The position numbers and the translations under genes are program-made. DNA of 64,000 nucleotides from Granulicatella adiacens ATCC 49175 (GTDB lineage Bacteria; Bacillota; Bacilli; Lactobacillales; Aerococcaceae), in contig NZ_CP102283.1 in NCBI RefSeq assembly GCF_025150565.1, forward strand, positions 1 to 64,000, in the 5' to 3' direction. The first letter of the stretch is position 1; every line of letters starts with the position of its first letter. The notes under the pieces are model-generated. The model was not told where the DNA came from. It did not search any database and saw only the letters and a list, made by a program, of their open reading frames with translations. This document shows, one piece after another, positions 28,712-38,971 of this stretch.

Positions 28712-30097
28712 ATGGAAGAGCTATATCCCAATTTAGTTCCGCCACAAAATCTAGAGGCAGAAGAGGCCGTTTTGGGTTCTATTCTTTTGGAACAAGACTC
28801 GATTATTTCGGTCATGGAGTTTCTTGTACCCGATGATTTTTATCGCGTTGCTCATCAATTGATTTTTGCCGCAATGATTGAATTAAATCAAAATTCGGAA
28901 GCGATCGATCCAATCACCGTTTCGGAAAAATTAAGGCAAAAGAACCAAATTGATAATGTGGGTGGAGAAGCTGGTATTATTGAGCTTCTTGATAAAGTTC
29001 CGACAGCAGCCAACGTGGAATTTTACACTCAAATTGTTTTAGAAAAATCAACTCGTCGTAAGTTAATTAAAACATCGACGAATATTGTAAAAAATGCGTA
29101 CCAAGAAGATGAAACGATTGCAAATGTTTTAGATACAGCTGAAAGAGATATTCTTTCTGTGTCTGAAGGACGAAATAAAGCTGGATTCATTCCAATTCGC
29201 GATGTTTTACATGATGCATATGAAAGTCTTGAAGAGCGATCCAAAAATAATGGAGAAGTCACAGGTATTGCCACAGGGTACATCGGTTTAGACCGAATGA
29301 CTTCTGGTCTTCATGCCGATGAGCTAATTATTTTAGCAGCACGTCCCTCTGTCGGGAAGACTGCTTTCGTGTTAAACATTGCAAAGAACGTTGCGGTTAA
29401 TTTGAATGAAACAGTTGCTATTTTCAGTCTTGAAATGGGGGCAGAGTCTTTAGTAGAACGGATTATCTGTTCTCATGCGAGCATTAATGCAGGACATTTG
29501 AAAACAGGGAAATTGACCGATGAGGAATATACGCAATATTTCGTGGCGACAGGGGTTCTTGCTGAAGCGCCTATTTATATCGATGATACGCCAGGAATTC
29601 GTGTGTCAGAGATTCGTGCGAAATGTCGTCGTTTGAAGCAAGAGCGAAATAATCTCGGTTTAGTAGTGATTGATTACTTACAATTAATCGAAGGAAACGG
29701 AAAAGAGAGCCGTCAACAAGAGGTTTCTGAAATTTCTCGTAATTTGAAAAAATTAGCGAAGGAATTAAAAGTTCCAGTTATTGCACTTTCTCAATTATCT
29801 CGTGGAGTGGAACAACGTCAAGATAAGCGACCAATCATGTCGGATATTCGTGAGTCTGGATCCATTGAGCAAGATGCGGATATCGTAGCGTTCTTATATC
29901 GTGATGATTATTATCGTCAAGAGCCAGATGAAAATGGACATGTTCCAGAAGTGGAACCAAATAGTACCATTGAAGTTATTATTGAGAAAAACCGTAGCGG
30001 TCCACGTGGAACGGTTGAATTGAACTTCATGAAGGAATTTAATAAGTTTACAAATTTAGTGCCAGATGAAATTGAGCAAAGAGCTCCAATGGCATAG
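28712..30097 (+). CDS. dnaB: Replicative DNA helicase DnaB (dnaC of Bacillus)
   Basis: This is the hexameric helicase of the replication fork. The 461-residue product has the N-terminal dimerisation domain ([17 protein letters not shown]), a linker and a RecA-like ATPase. Walker A is [11 protein letters not shown], Walker [11 protein letters not shown], and the DnaB motif [16 protein letters not shown] is present. AAGGGTG precedes the ATG. The gene lies between rplI and purA as usual. A phage helicase of the same family is at 45866. Confidence 0.98.
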   Translation: MEELYPNLVPPQNLEAEEAVLGSILLEQDSIISVMEFLVPDDFYRVAHQLIFAAMIELNQNSEAIDPITVSEKLRQKNQIDNVGGEAGIIELLDKVPTAANVEFYTQIVLEKSTRRKLIKTSTNIVKNAYQEDETIANVLDTAERDILSVSEGRNKAGFIPIRDVLHDAYESLEERSKNNGEVTGIATGYIGLDRMTSGLHADELIILAARPSVGKTAFVLNIAKNVAVNLNETVAIFSLEMGAESLVERIICSHASINAGHLKTGKLTDEEYTQYFVATGVLAEAPIYIDDTPGIRVSEIRAKCRRLKQERNNLGLVVIDYLQLIEGNGKESRQQEVSEISRNLKKLAKELKVPVIALSQLSRGVEQRQDKRPIMSDIRESGSIEQDADIVAFLYRDDYYRQEPDENGHVPEVEPNSTIEVIIEKNRSGPRGTVELNFMKEFNKFTNLVPDEIEQRAPMA

Positions 30098-30129
30098 TAA
30101 AATTTAAAAAAATAGAAGAGGTGCGTCAA

Positions 30130-31419
30130 ATGTCATCAGTAGTAGTTGTTGGAACACAATGGGGAGACGAAGGTAAAGGTAAGATTACGGATTTCCTCAG
30201 TGAAAATGCAGAAGTAATCGCTCGATATCAAGGGGGCGACAATGCAGGGCATACCATTCAGTTTAATGGGGTCACTTATAAACTTCATTTAATTCCATCC
30301 GGTATTTTTTCACCAGAGAAAATCAGCGTCATCGGAAACGGAGTTGTATTAAATCCAAAATCTCTCATTACAGAACTTGCATATTTACATGAAAGAAATG
30401 TGACTACTGATAACTTACGGATTTCGGACCGTGCGCATGTTATCTTGCCATACCATATTCGCCTAGACCAATTACAAGAAGAAGCAAAAGGCGACAACAA
30501 AATTGGGACAACGAATAAAGGGATTGGACCTTGCTACATGGATAAGGCTGCTCGTGTTGGTATTCGTGTGGCAGACTTACTCGATAGAGAAGTGTTTGCT
30601 GAACGTCTAAAAATCAACTTAGCGGAAAAGAACCGTCTCTTTACTAAAATGTACGATGCAGATCCAATCGAGTTCGATGATATTTTTGAAGAGTACTATG
30701 AATATGGTCAACAAATGAAACAATACGTTTGCGACACTTCTGTGATTTTAAATGATGCATTAGACCAAGGAAAACGTGTGTTATTCGAAGGGGCACAAGG
30801 GGTGATGTTGGATATCGACCAAGGAACATACCCATTTGTAACTTCTTCTAACCCAGTTGCTGGTGGGGTAACGATTGGTAGCGGTGTTGGACCTTCAAAA
30901 ATCAATAAAGTGGTTGGGGTATGTAAAGCATATACTTCTCGTGTAGGGGATGGCCCTTTCCCAACAGAATTATTCGATGAAATCGGCTCACGTATCCGTG
31001 AAGTCGGACGTGAATACGGTACAACCACTGGGCGTCCAAGACGTGTTGGGTGGTTCGATAGCGTTGTAATGCGCCACTCTAAACGTGTATCAGGCATTAC
31101 AAACTTAAGCTTGAACAGTATTGACGTATTAACTGGTTTAGAAACAGTAAAAATTTGTGTGGCTTACCGCAAACCGAATGGAGAAGAAATTTCCCATTAC
31201 CCAGCAAGCTTAGTTGAACTAGGTCAATGTGAACCAGTCTATGAAGAATTACCAGGTTGGAGTGAAGATATTACAGGATGCCGTTCACTAGAAGAACTAC
31301 CTGAAAATGCACGTAACTATGTACGTCGTATTTCAGAATTAGTCGGCGTTCGCATTTCTACTTTCAGTGTAGGACCAGATAGAGAACAAACCAACATTTT
31401 AGAAAGTGTTTGGGCATAA
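30130..31419 (+). CDS. purA: Adenylosuccinate synthetase
   Basis: PurA makes adenylosuccinate from IMP and aspartate using GTP, the first committed AMP step. The 429-residue product has the GDEGKGK phosphate loop near the start, the NAGHTI and [11 protein letters not shown] blocks, and the C-terminal [10 protein letters not shown] chose the ATG at 30130 because AGAAGAGG lies 8 bases before it. A GTG at 30121 lies within that ribosome site and is unlikely. It is 24 bases downstream of dnaB. Confidence 0.97.
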   Translation: MSSVVVVGTQWGDEGKGKITDFLSENAEVIARYQGGDNAGHTIQFNGVTYKLHLIPSGIFSPEKISVIGNGVVLNPKSLITELAYLHERNVTTDNLRISDRAHVILPYHIRLDQLQEEAKGDNKIGTTNKGIGPCYMDKAARVGIRVADLLDREVFAERLKINLAEKNRLFTKMYDADPIEFDDIFEEYYEYGQQMKQYVCDTSVILNDALDQGKRVLFEGAQGVMLDIDQGTYPFVTSSNPVAGGVTIGSGVGPSKINKVVGVCKAYTSRVGDGPFPTELFDEIGSRIREVGREYGTTTGRPRRVGWFDSVVMRHSKRVSGITNLSLNSIDVLTGLETVKICVAYRKPNGEEISHYPASLVELGQCEPVYEELPGWSEDITGCRSLEELPENARNYVRRISELVGVRISTFSVGPDREQTNILESVWA

Positions 31420-31446
31420 AAAAGAATAGAGTAAAGGAAGATTGAT

Positions 31447-32163
31447 ATGAAGAAAATTCTAGTTGTAGATGATGAGAAACCAATCTCAGACATCGTCAAG
31501 TTTAGTCTTTCAAAAGAAGGATTTGAGGTCATTACCGCATTTGATGGTGAAGAAGGACTTGCTGCTTTTCATGAAAAAAATCCAGATTTAGTCATTTTGG
31601 ACTTAATGTTACCAAAAATTGATGGATTAGAAGTTTGTCGTGAAATTCGTAAAACAAGTCATGTTCCTATTATCATGGTAACGGCTAAAGATTCTGAAAT
31701 TGATAAAGTGTTAGGTCTGGAATTAGGAGCAGACGATTACGTAACAAAACCTTTCTCAAACCGAGAATTAATAGCGCGTGTAAAAGCAAACTTACGTCGT
31801 CAACAATTAGCTCCAGCGGAAACAGAAGAAGAAAAAACAGCTAACGAAATTGTTTTAGGCGCTTTAACGATTCATGAAGATGCCTATGTGGTTTCAAAAC
31901 GTGGTGAAGAAATCGAACTAACGCATCGTGAATTTGAATTGCTTCATTATTTAGCAAAACATATCGGACAAGTGATTACTCGTGAACACTTATTGCAAAC
32001 AGTGTGGGGCTATGATTACTTTGGGGATGTTCGTACAGTAGACGTAACAGTTCGTCGTTTACGTGAAAAAATTGAAGACACACCCAGTCATCCAACATGG
32101 ATTATGACTCGCCGTGGGGTAGGATATTATATTAAAACCCCAGACCAAGAAAAAGAAGCTTAA
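31447..32163 (+). CDS. walR: Response regulator WalR (YycF)
   Basis: WalR is an essential OmpR-family regulator that controls peptidoglycan hydrolases. The receiver domain has DD at 8-9, phospho-acceptor D52 in LVILDLMLP, and K in VTKPFSN. The winged-helix DNA-binding domain has [15 protein letters not shown] and RRGVGYYI. The 238-residue length is typical. GTAAAGGAAG precedes the ATG. It is followed by a long hairpin and then walK. Confidence 0.97.
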   Translation: MKKILVVDDEKPISDIVKFSLSKEGFEVITAFDGEEGLAAFHEKNPDLVILDLMLPKIDGLEVCREIRKTSHVPIIMVTAKDSEIDKVLGLELGADDYVTKPFSNRELIARVKANLRRQQLAPAETEEEKTANEIVLGALTIHEDAYVVSKRGEEIELTHREFELLHYLAKHIGQVITREHLLQTVWGYDYFGDVRTVDVTVRRLREKIEDTPSHPTWIMTRRGVGYYIKTPDQEKEA

Positions 32164-32170
32164 ACAACGA

Positions 32171-32215
32171 ATGCGCTTTTCCTTGCCATGGTATATTCTG
32201 GCAAGAAAAGCGTAT
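32171..32215 (+). other. Long stem-loop between walR and walK
   Basis: ATGCGCTTTTC pairs with GAAAAGCGTAT and TTGCCA with TGGCAA, giving a roughly 17-bp stem around a 10-base loop. ATTTTGC follows, with only four T. It could attenuate walK relative to walR, stabilise the upstream mRNA, or be cut by an RNase. Confidence 0.6.
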
Positions 32216-32245
32216 TTTGCTAAAAAGTAGAGGAGAAAGTGACTC

Positions 32246-34102
32246 ATGAAGAAGATGAAACGATTTTTTCGTTCCATTCAATTTAAGATTCCAATGCTGT
32301 TTATCTTGCTCTTGATGATTTCGTTGCAACTCATTGTCGCGAACTTCTTAACGCAATTAGAATCTCAAATGATTTCGAACTTTCAGGAACAAATTCAGCT
32401 ACAAGTAGGGTTTTTGAAAAATAATGTGCAGCCAATTTTAGCTAAGGATACAACAGACGAGGCCAAATCGGCTGAAATATCGCAATTATTACAAGATTAT
32501 CCAACAGGGAATAGTATTGTAGAAATTCGTATTATGGATATGCAGGGATATATTTTGGGAACTACGAATCAAACGCAGCAATCAATTGTTGGGACTCGTT
32601 CTACAGAGGCTGATGTGCAACATGTGGTGGTCTCAAATACTGTGTACAGTTATAACTATATTGACGGAGATTCTAGATATTGGAAATACGTTTCACCAAT
32701 TGATCCCGTCAGTGGGGTTTCAGGAAATCCAGTGGGAATCATTTCGGTAACGTCTAATATTGAATCTCGTTATACCCAAGTTAAAGATATTGGGATTATC
32801 TTTATTAGTTCTTCCATTTTTATTATTATTTTAGCGATTGTGATTACGGTCATGATTTCTCAAGGGATTACTCGACCGATTGCGGAAATGAAACAACAGA
32901 CAGAACAAATTGCAGAAGGAAACTATACGGGTGAAGTGATGATTTACGGAGACGATGAGCTTGGACAGTTAGGACAAGCGATTAATGATTTATCTGTAAA
33001 AATCAAAGAAGCCCAAGAAGGAACAGAAGCGGAGCGACAACGTTTAGACAGTGTCCTACGTCATATGAGTGATGGGGTTATTGCAACAGACCGTCGTGGA
33101 AGAATTGTGATTATTAATGCGGCTGCATTAGATGTTTTGAATTTACGAAATGAGCGGATTATAGGAACGCCATTGCTTGAAGTATTGCGTTTAGATCATA
33201 GTGTTTCTTTTAGAGATTTATTGGAATCTCAAGAAGAGCGAATGATTACGATTGAAGAAGATGGCGAGGAAACCATTGTCCAATGTGAAATTTCAGTGAT
33301 TCAGCGTGAATCTGGATTTATTAGTGGTCTTGTATGCGTATTAACGGACGTTACGGAACAAGAAAAAATTGACCGCGAACGTCGTAATTTCGTATCAAAT
33401 GTTTCTCACGAATTAAGAACTCCATTAACGAGTATTAAGAGTTATACAGAAGCTCTTGTGGACGGGGCATGGGAAAACAAAGAAATCGCTCCGGAGTTTC
33501 TAAATGTTATTGAAACCGAAACGGATCGGATGATGCGTATGATTACCGACTTACTGAACTTATCACGGATGGACCAAAATCGATTAGAACTTGATAAAGA
33601 GTTTGTGAATATGAATGAACTCGTGAAGCATATTGTGAATCGATTTGATATGGTTTTACAATCCGACCAGTATAGAGAAAAGAACTATCGTATTCTCACA
33701 GATATTACCCAAAGAAATCTATGGGTAGAAATCGACCAAGATAAGATGACGCAAGTATTAGATAATATTATCAATAATGCGATTAAATATTCTCCAGATG
33801 GAGGACGAATTATTGTTCGACTCATGGAAACACATACCGACCTTATTGTTAGTGTGAGTGATGAGGGATTAGGAGTTCCACGTAAAGATATTCCTCACCT
33901 ATTCGATCGTTTCTATCGTGTAGATAAAGCTCGTTCAAGAGCAATGGGAGGTAGTGGACTTGGTCTTGCGATTTCTAAAGAAGTCGTACAACTTCATGGA
34001 GGAAAAATCTGGGTGAATAGTATTGAAAATAAAGGATCCACATTCTTTATTTCATTACCTTATGTTCCATTTGAAGAGGATGGTGAATGGGATGAAATTT
34101 AA
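32246..34102 (+). CDS. walK: Sensor histidine kinase WalK (YycG)
   Basis: WalK is the membrane kinase partner of WalR that senses cell-wall state. The 618-residue protein has an N-terminal membrane helix (about 14-34), an extracytoplasmic domain, a second membrane helix (about 180-205) and a HAMP domain (QGITRPIAEMKQQTEQI). A PAS domain follows, then HisKA with H388 in VSNVSHELRTPL, and HATPase_c with N and G boxes (NIINNAIKYSPDG, GGSGLGLAISKE). Domain order and length match the two-helix WalK of Bacillus and enterococci and not the one-helix streptococcal form. AGAGGAGAAAG precedes the ATG. Confidence 0.97.
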   Translation: MKKMKRFFRSIQFKIPMLFILLLMISLQLIVANFLTQLESQMISNFQEQIQLQVGFLKNNVQPILAKDTTDEAKSAEISQLLQDYPTGNSIVEIRIMDMQGYILGTTNQTQQSIVGTRSTEADVQHVVVSNTVYSYNYIDGDSRYWKYVSPIDPVSGVSGNPVGIISVTSNIESRYTQVKDIGIIFISSSIFIIILAIVITVMISQGITRPIAEMKQQTEQIAEGNYTGEVMIYGDDELGQLGQAINDLSVKIKEAQEGTEAERQRLDSVLRHMSDGVIATDRRGRIVIINAAALDVLNLRNERIIGTPLLEVLRLDHSVSFRDLLESQEERMITIEEDGEETIVQCEISVIQRESGFISGLVCVLTDVTEQEKIDRERRNFVSNVSHELRTPLTSIKSYTEALVDGAWENKEIAPEFLNVIETETDRMMRMITDLLNLSRMDQNRLELDKEFVNMNELVKHIVNRFDMVLQSDQYREKNYRILTDITQRNLWVEIDQDKMTQVLDNIINNAIKYSPDGGRIIVRLMETHTDLIVSVSDEGLGVPRKDIPHLFDRFYRVDKARSRAMGGSGLGLAISKEVVQLHGGKIWVNSIENKGSTFFISLPYVPFEEDGEWDEI

Positions 34103-35444
34103 AAATTTTCGAGTACTATTATCGACCTTATTTGTGTTGATGCTCCTTAGCTTTGTATTTACGTATTTAATTGTTATTCGTCCAGTTGAATTTTTTGGAG
34201 TTAAAAAACAATCAACTAATTTGACGACCTCTCAAGATTCCGGAGCGCAGATTCGAGCGAATTATACGCTTGAGGATGTGTTTAGACCGACCCGACTTGT
34301 CTTAACCAATAACAATAAGTTTGAAATGACAAGCCAAATGTCGATTCTAAAAGAAGTCAATACCTATCTATCAAAAAGCTTTTCGAATGTAACACGGTTG
34401 TCTAACTTAGATGATACTAGTTATGAGAACCTTGTTTTAAGAGAAGCTCATTCGCAAATCTTATTTGATGGTTTGCTTTCTTTTGGAATTATGAATCGGT
34501 ATTTTGACGGGTTGAATGAGGATTATGTGAATGAGAGATTTTCACGGATTGTTATTCGAACAGATGAACCGCATACGGCATACTTTGTCAATGATGAAAA
34601 TAAAAATGTGTACAGTGCGAAAATCAATGAAAGCTTAAGTGCGAAGATGGATGCTTTGTATAAATCAGATGAATTTTATGAAGTAGAATCATATCGAGGA
34701 AAGACAAAACAATTCTTTGTGGAGCAAGATAAGGTAAACGTTGAACAATCTGCGTATTTGATTGAGCAAATTCCAATTACCTTCTATATCCGCCAACTCT
34801 TTTCAAATCAAACGGAAATTAGAACACGTGGAGATGGAAAGAGTGTGGTGTATAACGACAATTTATCGCAATTGAAGATGGATCGTACAACGAATATCAT
34901 TACTTTCTTTGAAAATAAACCAGGGGATGAAACACTTCTTTATACGAATAACTTAACGCAGACTTTTACACAGATGAAGCGTCTAGGCGGATGGCAGTTA
35001 GGAATGAGTTTTTCTTCAGTAGATTTAAGTTCCAATATAGTAGAGTATGTTCGGTATGTGAGCTCCTATCCAATTCTTTCTAGCGGAAGAGAAGGAATGA
35101 CTCAAGTAAAAGCGACTACAAATGGAATTGAAAAATTAAGAACTTCCTCTTTAATTGCGCAAACACCTCTACCAACCAAAAATAAAAAAGTAACGATTGT
35201 TGGTGGAAAAGATATTGTAGCGGAACTGCTTAATGAAGGGTTCTCCATGAATGAGATAGAAGATATTCGAATTGGTTATTCTTGGACAACCAGCAGCGAA
35301 AACAATCAAATCGTAGAATTTATTCCGACTTGGTATATAAAAATAAATAACAAATGGAAGACATTATCAGAATTAAAAGCGGATAAAAAAGCCGGAGATG
35401 CCGCGAATAAACAAACAGTAGGGGGTGACGGAGATGGACTTTAG
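34092..35444 (+). CDS. walH: WalK-regulating protein WalH (YycH)
   Basis: WalH is a membrane-anchored extracytoplasmic protein that, with WalI, controls WalK. From the ATG at 34092 (MKFKNFRVLLSTLF) the product has 450 residues with one N-terminal membrane helix (about 8-30) and a large outside domain. The longer frame from 34023 would overlap walK by 80 bases and is unlikely. The ribosome site lies inside the walK tail (GAAGAGGATGG). The 11-base overlap with walK suggests coupled translation. It matches YycH in size and place. Confidence 0.9.
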   Translation: MKFKNFRVLLSTLFVLMLLSFVFTYLIVIRPVEFFGVKKQSTNLTTSQDSGAQIRANYTLEDVFRPTRLVLTNNNKFEMTSQMSILKEVNTYLSKSFSNVTRLSNLDDTSYENLVLREAHSQILFDGLLSFGIMNRYFDGLNEDYVNERFSRIVIRTDEPHTAYFVNDENKNVYSAKINESLSAKMDALYKSDEFYEVESYRGKTKQFFVEQDKVNVEQSAYLIEQIPITFYIRQLFSNQTEIRTRGDGKSVVYNDNLSQLKMDRTTNIITFFENKPGDETLLYTNNLTQTFTQMKRLGGWQLGMSFSSVDLSSNIVEYVRYVSSYPILSSGREGMTQVKATTNGIEKLRTSSLIAQTPLPTKNKKVTIVGGKDIVAELLNEGFSMNEIEDIRIGYSWTTSSENNQIVEFIPTWYIKINNKWKTLSELKADKKAGDAANKQTVGGDGDGL

Positions 35445-36297
35445 AAGAAGTGCAATCGTATTGATTGTTTGTTTCTTTTTCCTAGATGTATTCCTATTTG
35501 GACTCGTTTGGCAGAAAAAGGTAGAATCTAAAACCCCTTTGAATACAAGTATTAACGTCATCGATCAGATGAAACAAGATGGAATTACATTGCCGTCACT
35601 AACTTCAACGGATGAAACGGCTCCGATTATCCAACTAACCCCTGTTTCCATTGAGTCAGGTTTGAATAATTTACAAAACCAGATCGTGTCATTGGAAAAA
35701 AATGTCATCAATGCAGAGTTAGTACCACCGATTCAGTTAAGTCTATCGAATCCAGTAAATGAGGAGAGTTTTAATGACTTAACAGCGTTTATCCATAATA
35801 AGGTTTTATTCGGTGATAAATATATATGGTCTTCTTATAATGCGACTACACGTAAAGTGATTTATACACAAAAAGCAGATAAATTGAGTATTATGGATGG
35901 AACCAGCCAAATTATTGTCACATTGAATACGAATGACCAAGCCGTTAGTTATGAACAAACCTATGCGGGAAATGTACAAGTGCTTGGAAATGAGAGAAGT
36001 TTAATTACTGCTCAAAGCGCTGTTGAAGTGTTATTCCTAGCGGGAAAGATTCCAGCAAAATCAACAGTTTCAACGGTTAAGTTATCTTACTTCCAATCAT
36101 TAGTGCTAAAAGAATTTTCTATTTATTCTCCTGCTTGGTATGTTGAAATACGTCAAGCGGATGGTCAATTAGTGGCACGTCGTGTGGATGCGATTCATGG
36201 GACCGTGTTAACGAATGAAACCTTGGAAACAACGAATACGCAAACGCAGCGTACAACAACCAATAACACAACAACACAAACAGTGCAGCAACAATAG
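35434..36297 (+). CDS. walI: WalK-regulating protein WalI (YycI)
   Basis: WalI is the partner of WalH, with one N-terminal membrane helix (IVLIVCFFFLDVFLFGLVW) and an outside domain, 287 residues in all. I chose ATG 35434 with AGGGGGTGACGGAG upstream; a GTG at 35425 also reads in frame. It overlaps the walH stop by 11 bases. The C-terminus is a Thr/Gln/Asn-rich low-complexity tail (from about residue 265). Confidence 0.9.
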   Translation: MDFRRSAIVLIVCFFFLDVFLFGLVWQKKVESKTPLNTSINVIDQMKQDGITLPSLTSTDETAPIIQLTPVSIESGLNNLQNQIVSLEKNVINAELVPPIQLSLSNPVNEESFNDLTAFIHNKVLFGDKYIWSSYNATTRKVIYTQKADKLSIMDGTSQIIVTLNTNDQAVSYEQTYAGNVQVLGNERSLITAQSAVEVLFLAGKIPAKSTVSTVKLSYFQSLVLKEFSIYSPAWYVEIRQADGQLVARRVDAIHGTVLTNETLETTNTQTQRTTTNNTTTQTVQQQ

Positions 36298-36309
36298 AAG
36301 GGACATAGT

Positions 36310-37113
36310 ATGCAAGAATTAGGTTTTAAAGTGAGTTTATTAGCGAGTGGTAGTTCAGGTAATGCAACTTATATTGAGACTCCTAAGCAAAAATTATTAG
36401 TGGATTGTGGACTCACTGGTAAAGCTATTAGTGCGCAAATGGAGAAAATAAATCGTTCTATATCCGATATTGATGCGATTTTAGTGACTCATGAGCATTC
36501 AGATCACATCAAAGGAATTGGCGTGCTTGCAAGAAAGTATGGCATTCCTATTTATGCAAACGAAAAAACATGGGCAGCAATGTCCGGAAAAATTGGAAAG
36601 GTTGCTCTTGAACAACAAGAAATCTTCAATACTGGAGAAACACTGACTTTTGGAGATATTGATGTGATGAGTTTTGCGGTTTCTCATGATGCGGCGGCTC
36701 CACAGTTTTATAGCTTCCAAAAGGATCAACGCCAATTTGTTATGCTAACGGATACTGGATATGTGAGTGACAAACTTCGTGGACTCCTCAAAAATGCCAA
36801 TGCGTATTTAATTGAAAGCAATCATGATCTTGAAATGTTAAGAATGGGACCTTATGCGTGGCATTTAAAACAACGAATCTTAAGTGATAAAGGCCATTTA
36901 TCCAATGATGATGGGGCTTTAGCCATGTGTGAAATGCTTGGGGACCAGACGAAACGCATTTATTTAGGCCATTTAAGTCAAGACAATAATATGAAGGAAA
37001 TTGCTTATCAAACAGCAGAATCCGTATTTAGAACGCACGATAAAGGAGTTCATCATTCCTTCGAATTATTTCATACGGATCCGTATGAGCCTACAAGCCT
37101 ATTTGAAGTTTAA
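36310..37113 (+). CDS. walJ: MBL-fold hydrolase WalJ (YycJ)
   Basis: WalJ is a metallo-beta-lactamase-fold protein of the Wal operon, thought to have a nuclease-like or DNA-related role. The metal motif THEHSDH is at 60-66, with further ligands in DTGYV and SNHD. The 267-residue length is usual. A GAAGGGACAT ribosome site precedes the ATG. It is the last gene before htrA, with no terminator visible between them. Confidence 0.95.
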   Translation: MQELGFKVSLLASGSSGNATYIETPKQKLLVDCGLTGKAISAQMEKINRSISDIDAILVTHEHSDHIKGIGVLARKYGIPIYANEKTWAAMSGKIGKVALEQQEIFNTGETLTFGDIDVMSFAVSHDAAAPQFYSFQKDQRQFVMLTDTGYVSDKLRGLLKNANAYLIESNHDLEMLRMGPYAWHLKQRILSDKGHLSNDDGALAMCEMLGDQTKRIYLGHLSQDNNMKEIAYQTAESVFRTHDKGVHHSFELFHTDPYEPTSLFEV

Positions 37114-37220
37114 ATTCTTAGGAATAATGCAAGAGATTTTTAAATAGACTATAAGTGTTTGTTCACACAAAATTCATATTTAGAATTTATCTTTAAAGTA
37201 ACAACGAGAGGAGTGAGCAA

Positions 37221-38456
37221 ATGGAAGAAGAACAACAAAAACAGTTAAGAAAACGTAAGAATAAAAGCTTTAGAAATGGCTTTGTTGGTGGGATTGTTGG
37301 AGGAACCATTGCAGTCGCAAGTGGAATTGGAATTATGGCGATTACAAATCCTTTAAACCATCAAACGCCAACGCCTACTACGCAAGCTTCAGAGAGTAAT
37401 GTAACGACTACAAAAACCTCTACGGCTGCTGCAAATACAAATAATGATATTTCTAAGGTTGTAGAAAATGTAAAAAATGCAGTGGTTTCAGTTATTAACA
37501 AACAATCGTCTGGCCGTAATTCTCTTTACGGGACTCAGCAGCAACAACAACAATCAAATGATGAATTAACGACAGCTTCAGAAGGAAGTGGCGTTATTTA
37601 TAAAAAAGAAAATGGATATGCCTACATCGTAACGAACAATCACGTCATTGCAAATTCGCAAGAGTTAGAAGTTCTTTTAGCAGATGGAACTAGGGAAAAG
37701 GCAGAATTAGTTGGGAGTGACCAATGGACGGACTTAGCAGTGATACGTATTCCTGCAGATAAAGTAAGTACTGTAGCGGAATTTGCGAACTCTGATGAGG
37801 TAAAAGCAGGACAAACGGCTATTGCGATTGGATCTCCTCTCGGCAGTGAATTTGCTACCAGTGTTACGCAAGGGATTGTTTCTGCAAATAATCGTCCAGT
37901 TCCAACAGATGTGGATGGCGATGGTCAACAAGATTGGATTGTAAATGCGATTCAAACCGATGCGGCAATTAATCCAGGGAACTCAGGTGGAGCTCTTATT
38001 AATAGCGCGGGACAAGTCATTGGGATTAACTCTATGAAGATTTCTAAATCCTCTGTTGAAGGTATGGGATTTGCAATTCCAAGTAATGAGGTCGTAAACA
38101 TCATTAATGAATTGGAAAAAAATGGTAAAATCGTTCGTCCAGCTCTAGGAATTTCAATGGTGAACTTATCGAATGTGAATTCACAGGCTGTTAATCAATT
38201 GAATTTACCAAAAGATGTGAAGAGTGGTGTAGTGGTTGCTGAAGTGTCTTCTAAGGGAAGTGCAAAAGCGGCAGGACTTCAACCATATGATGTCATTGTA
38301 GAAATGGATGGCCAAAAAGTAGAGGGAATTCAAAATCTAAGAAAAATACTCTATAGCCATAAAGTGGGAGATAAATTGGAAGTAACGTATTATCGTAACG
38401 GACAAAAACAAACAACCACAGTTTCCTTAACAGAAACCAATAACCCAAGTTTATAA
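37221..38456 (+). CDS. htrA: Serine protease HtrA (DegP-like)
   Basis: HtrA is a membrane-anchored quality-control protease. The 411-residue protein has a basic cytoplasmic start, one membrane helix (about 19-44), a low-complexity Thr/Ser/Gln-rich linker (50-110), a trypsin-like domain and one PDZ domain. The catalytic triad is H141 (NNHVIA), D171 (WTDLAVI) and S255 (NPGNSGGAL). The PDZ runs from about 300 to 400. GAGAGGAGTGAG precedes the ATG. It sits at the end of the wal cluster as in many relatives. A terminator follows. Confidence 0.96.
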   Translation: MEEEQQKQLRKRKNKSFRNGFVGGIVGGTIAVASGIGIMAITNPLNHQTPTPTTQASESNVTTTKTSTAAANTNNDISKVVENVKNAVVSVINKQSSGRNSLYGTQQQQQQSNDELTTASEGSGVIYKKENGYAYIVTNNHVIANSQELEVLLADGTREKAELVGSDQWTDLAVIRIPADKVSTVAEFANSDEVKAGQTAIAIGSPLGSEFATSVTQGIVSANNRPVPTDVDGDGQQDWIVNAIQTDAAINPGNSGGALINSAGQVIGINSMKISKSSVEGMGFAIPSNEVVNIINELEKNGKIVRPALGISMVNLSNVNSQAVNQLNLPKDVKSGVVVAEVSSKGSAKAAGLQPYDVIVEMDGQKVEGIQNLRKILYSHKVGDKLEVTYYRNGQKQTTTVSLTETNNPSL

Positions 38457-38468
38457 AGTAAATGAAGA

Positions 38469-38499
38469 ATCGGATTACCAATGTGTAATCCGATTTTTT
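38469..38499 (+). terminator. Intrinsic terminator after htrA
   Basis: ATCGGATTAC pairs with GTAATCCGAT, followed by a TTTTTTT tract. Confidence 0.9.
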
Positions 38500-38504
38500 T
38501 GGAC

Positions 38505-38897
38505 TTATCCGCAAACTTATCCACCGAATTGTGGATAACTCTGTGGAAAAGTCTTTGGAAAACTCCTTGTCAAGTCCAAACAGTGGGAAACACCTTTTGA
38601 AAATAGAAAGTGATAAAAGGCCTAGAATAAGGATTTTGATTGGAAAAAGTTATAAACATGAAAAAGAATTATTGTGGATAACTTTTTTATAAAATGACAA
38701 AGAACGTTGATATAACAGTGTTTTTTAAAGGTCATCTTTAGTGTGTATAACTGTGGATAACTGACTTATCCCTCCGAAAATTAAATATAACATTTATGTA
38801 ACATTTAAATGAATGGAATCTATATCTAGGGGGTATGGATAAAAACTATCAAAATTTAGTGGCGAACATGTGTACATGTGGATAACTTTGTGGATAA
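38505..38897. other. Dense DnaA-box cluster between htrA and rlmH
   Basis: There are five perfect TGTGGATAA boxes at 38530-38538, 38673-38681, 38752-38760, 38877-38885 and 38889-38897, all in the same orientation. At least five one-mismatch boxes are also present: TTATCCGCA near 38506, TTATCCACC near 38518, TGTGGAAAA at 38542, TGTGTATAA at 38742 and TATGGATAA at 38834. The 515-bp gap has no gene and is AT-rich around 38770-38820. By box count it exceeds the dnaA-dnaN gap. It could be part of a bipartite origin, a DnaA-titration site or a regulatory cluster. Confidence 0.85.
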
Positions 38898-38971
38898 GTA
38901 GGGGATAAGAGGATAAAACAAGCATTTTTCCTCAAAAAAAGGTAAGATATTGGATGAAGTGAGGGGATAAT

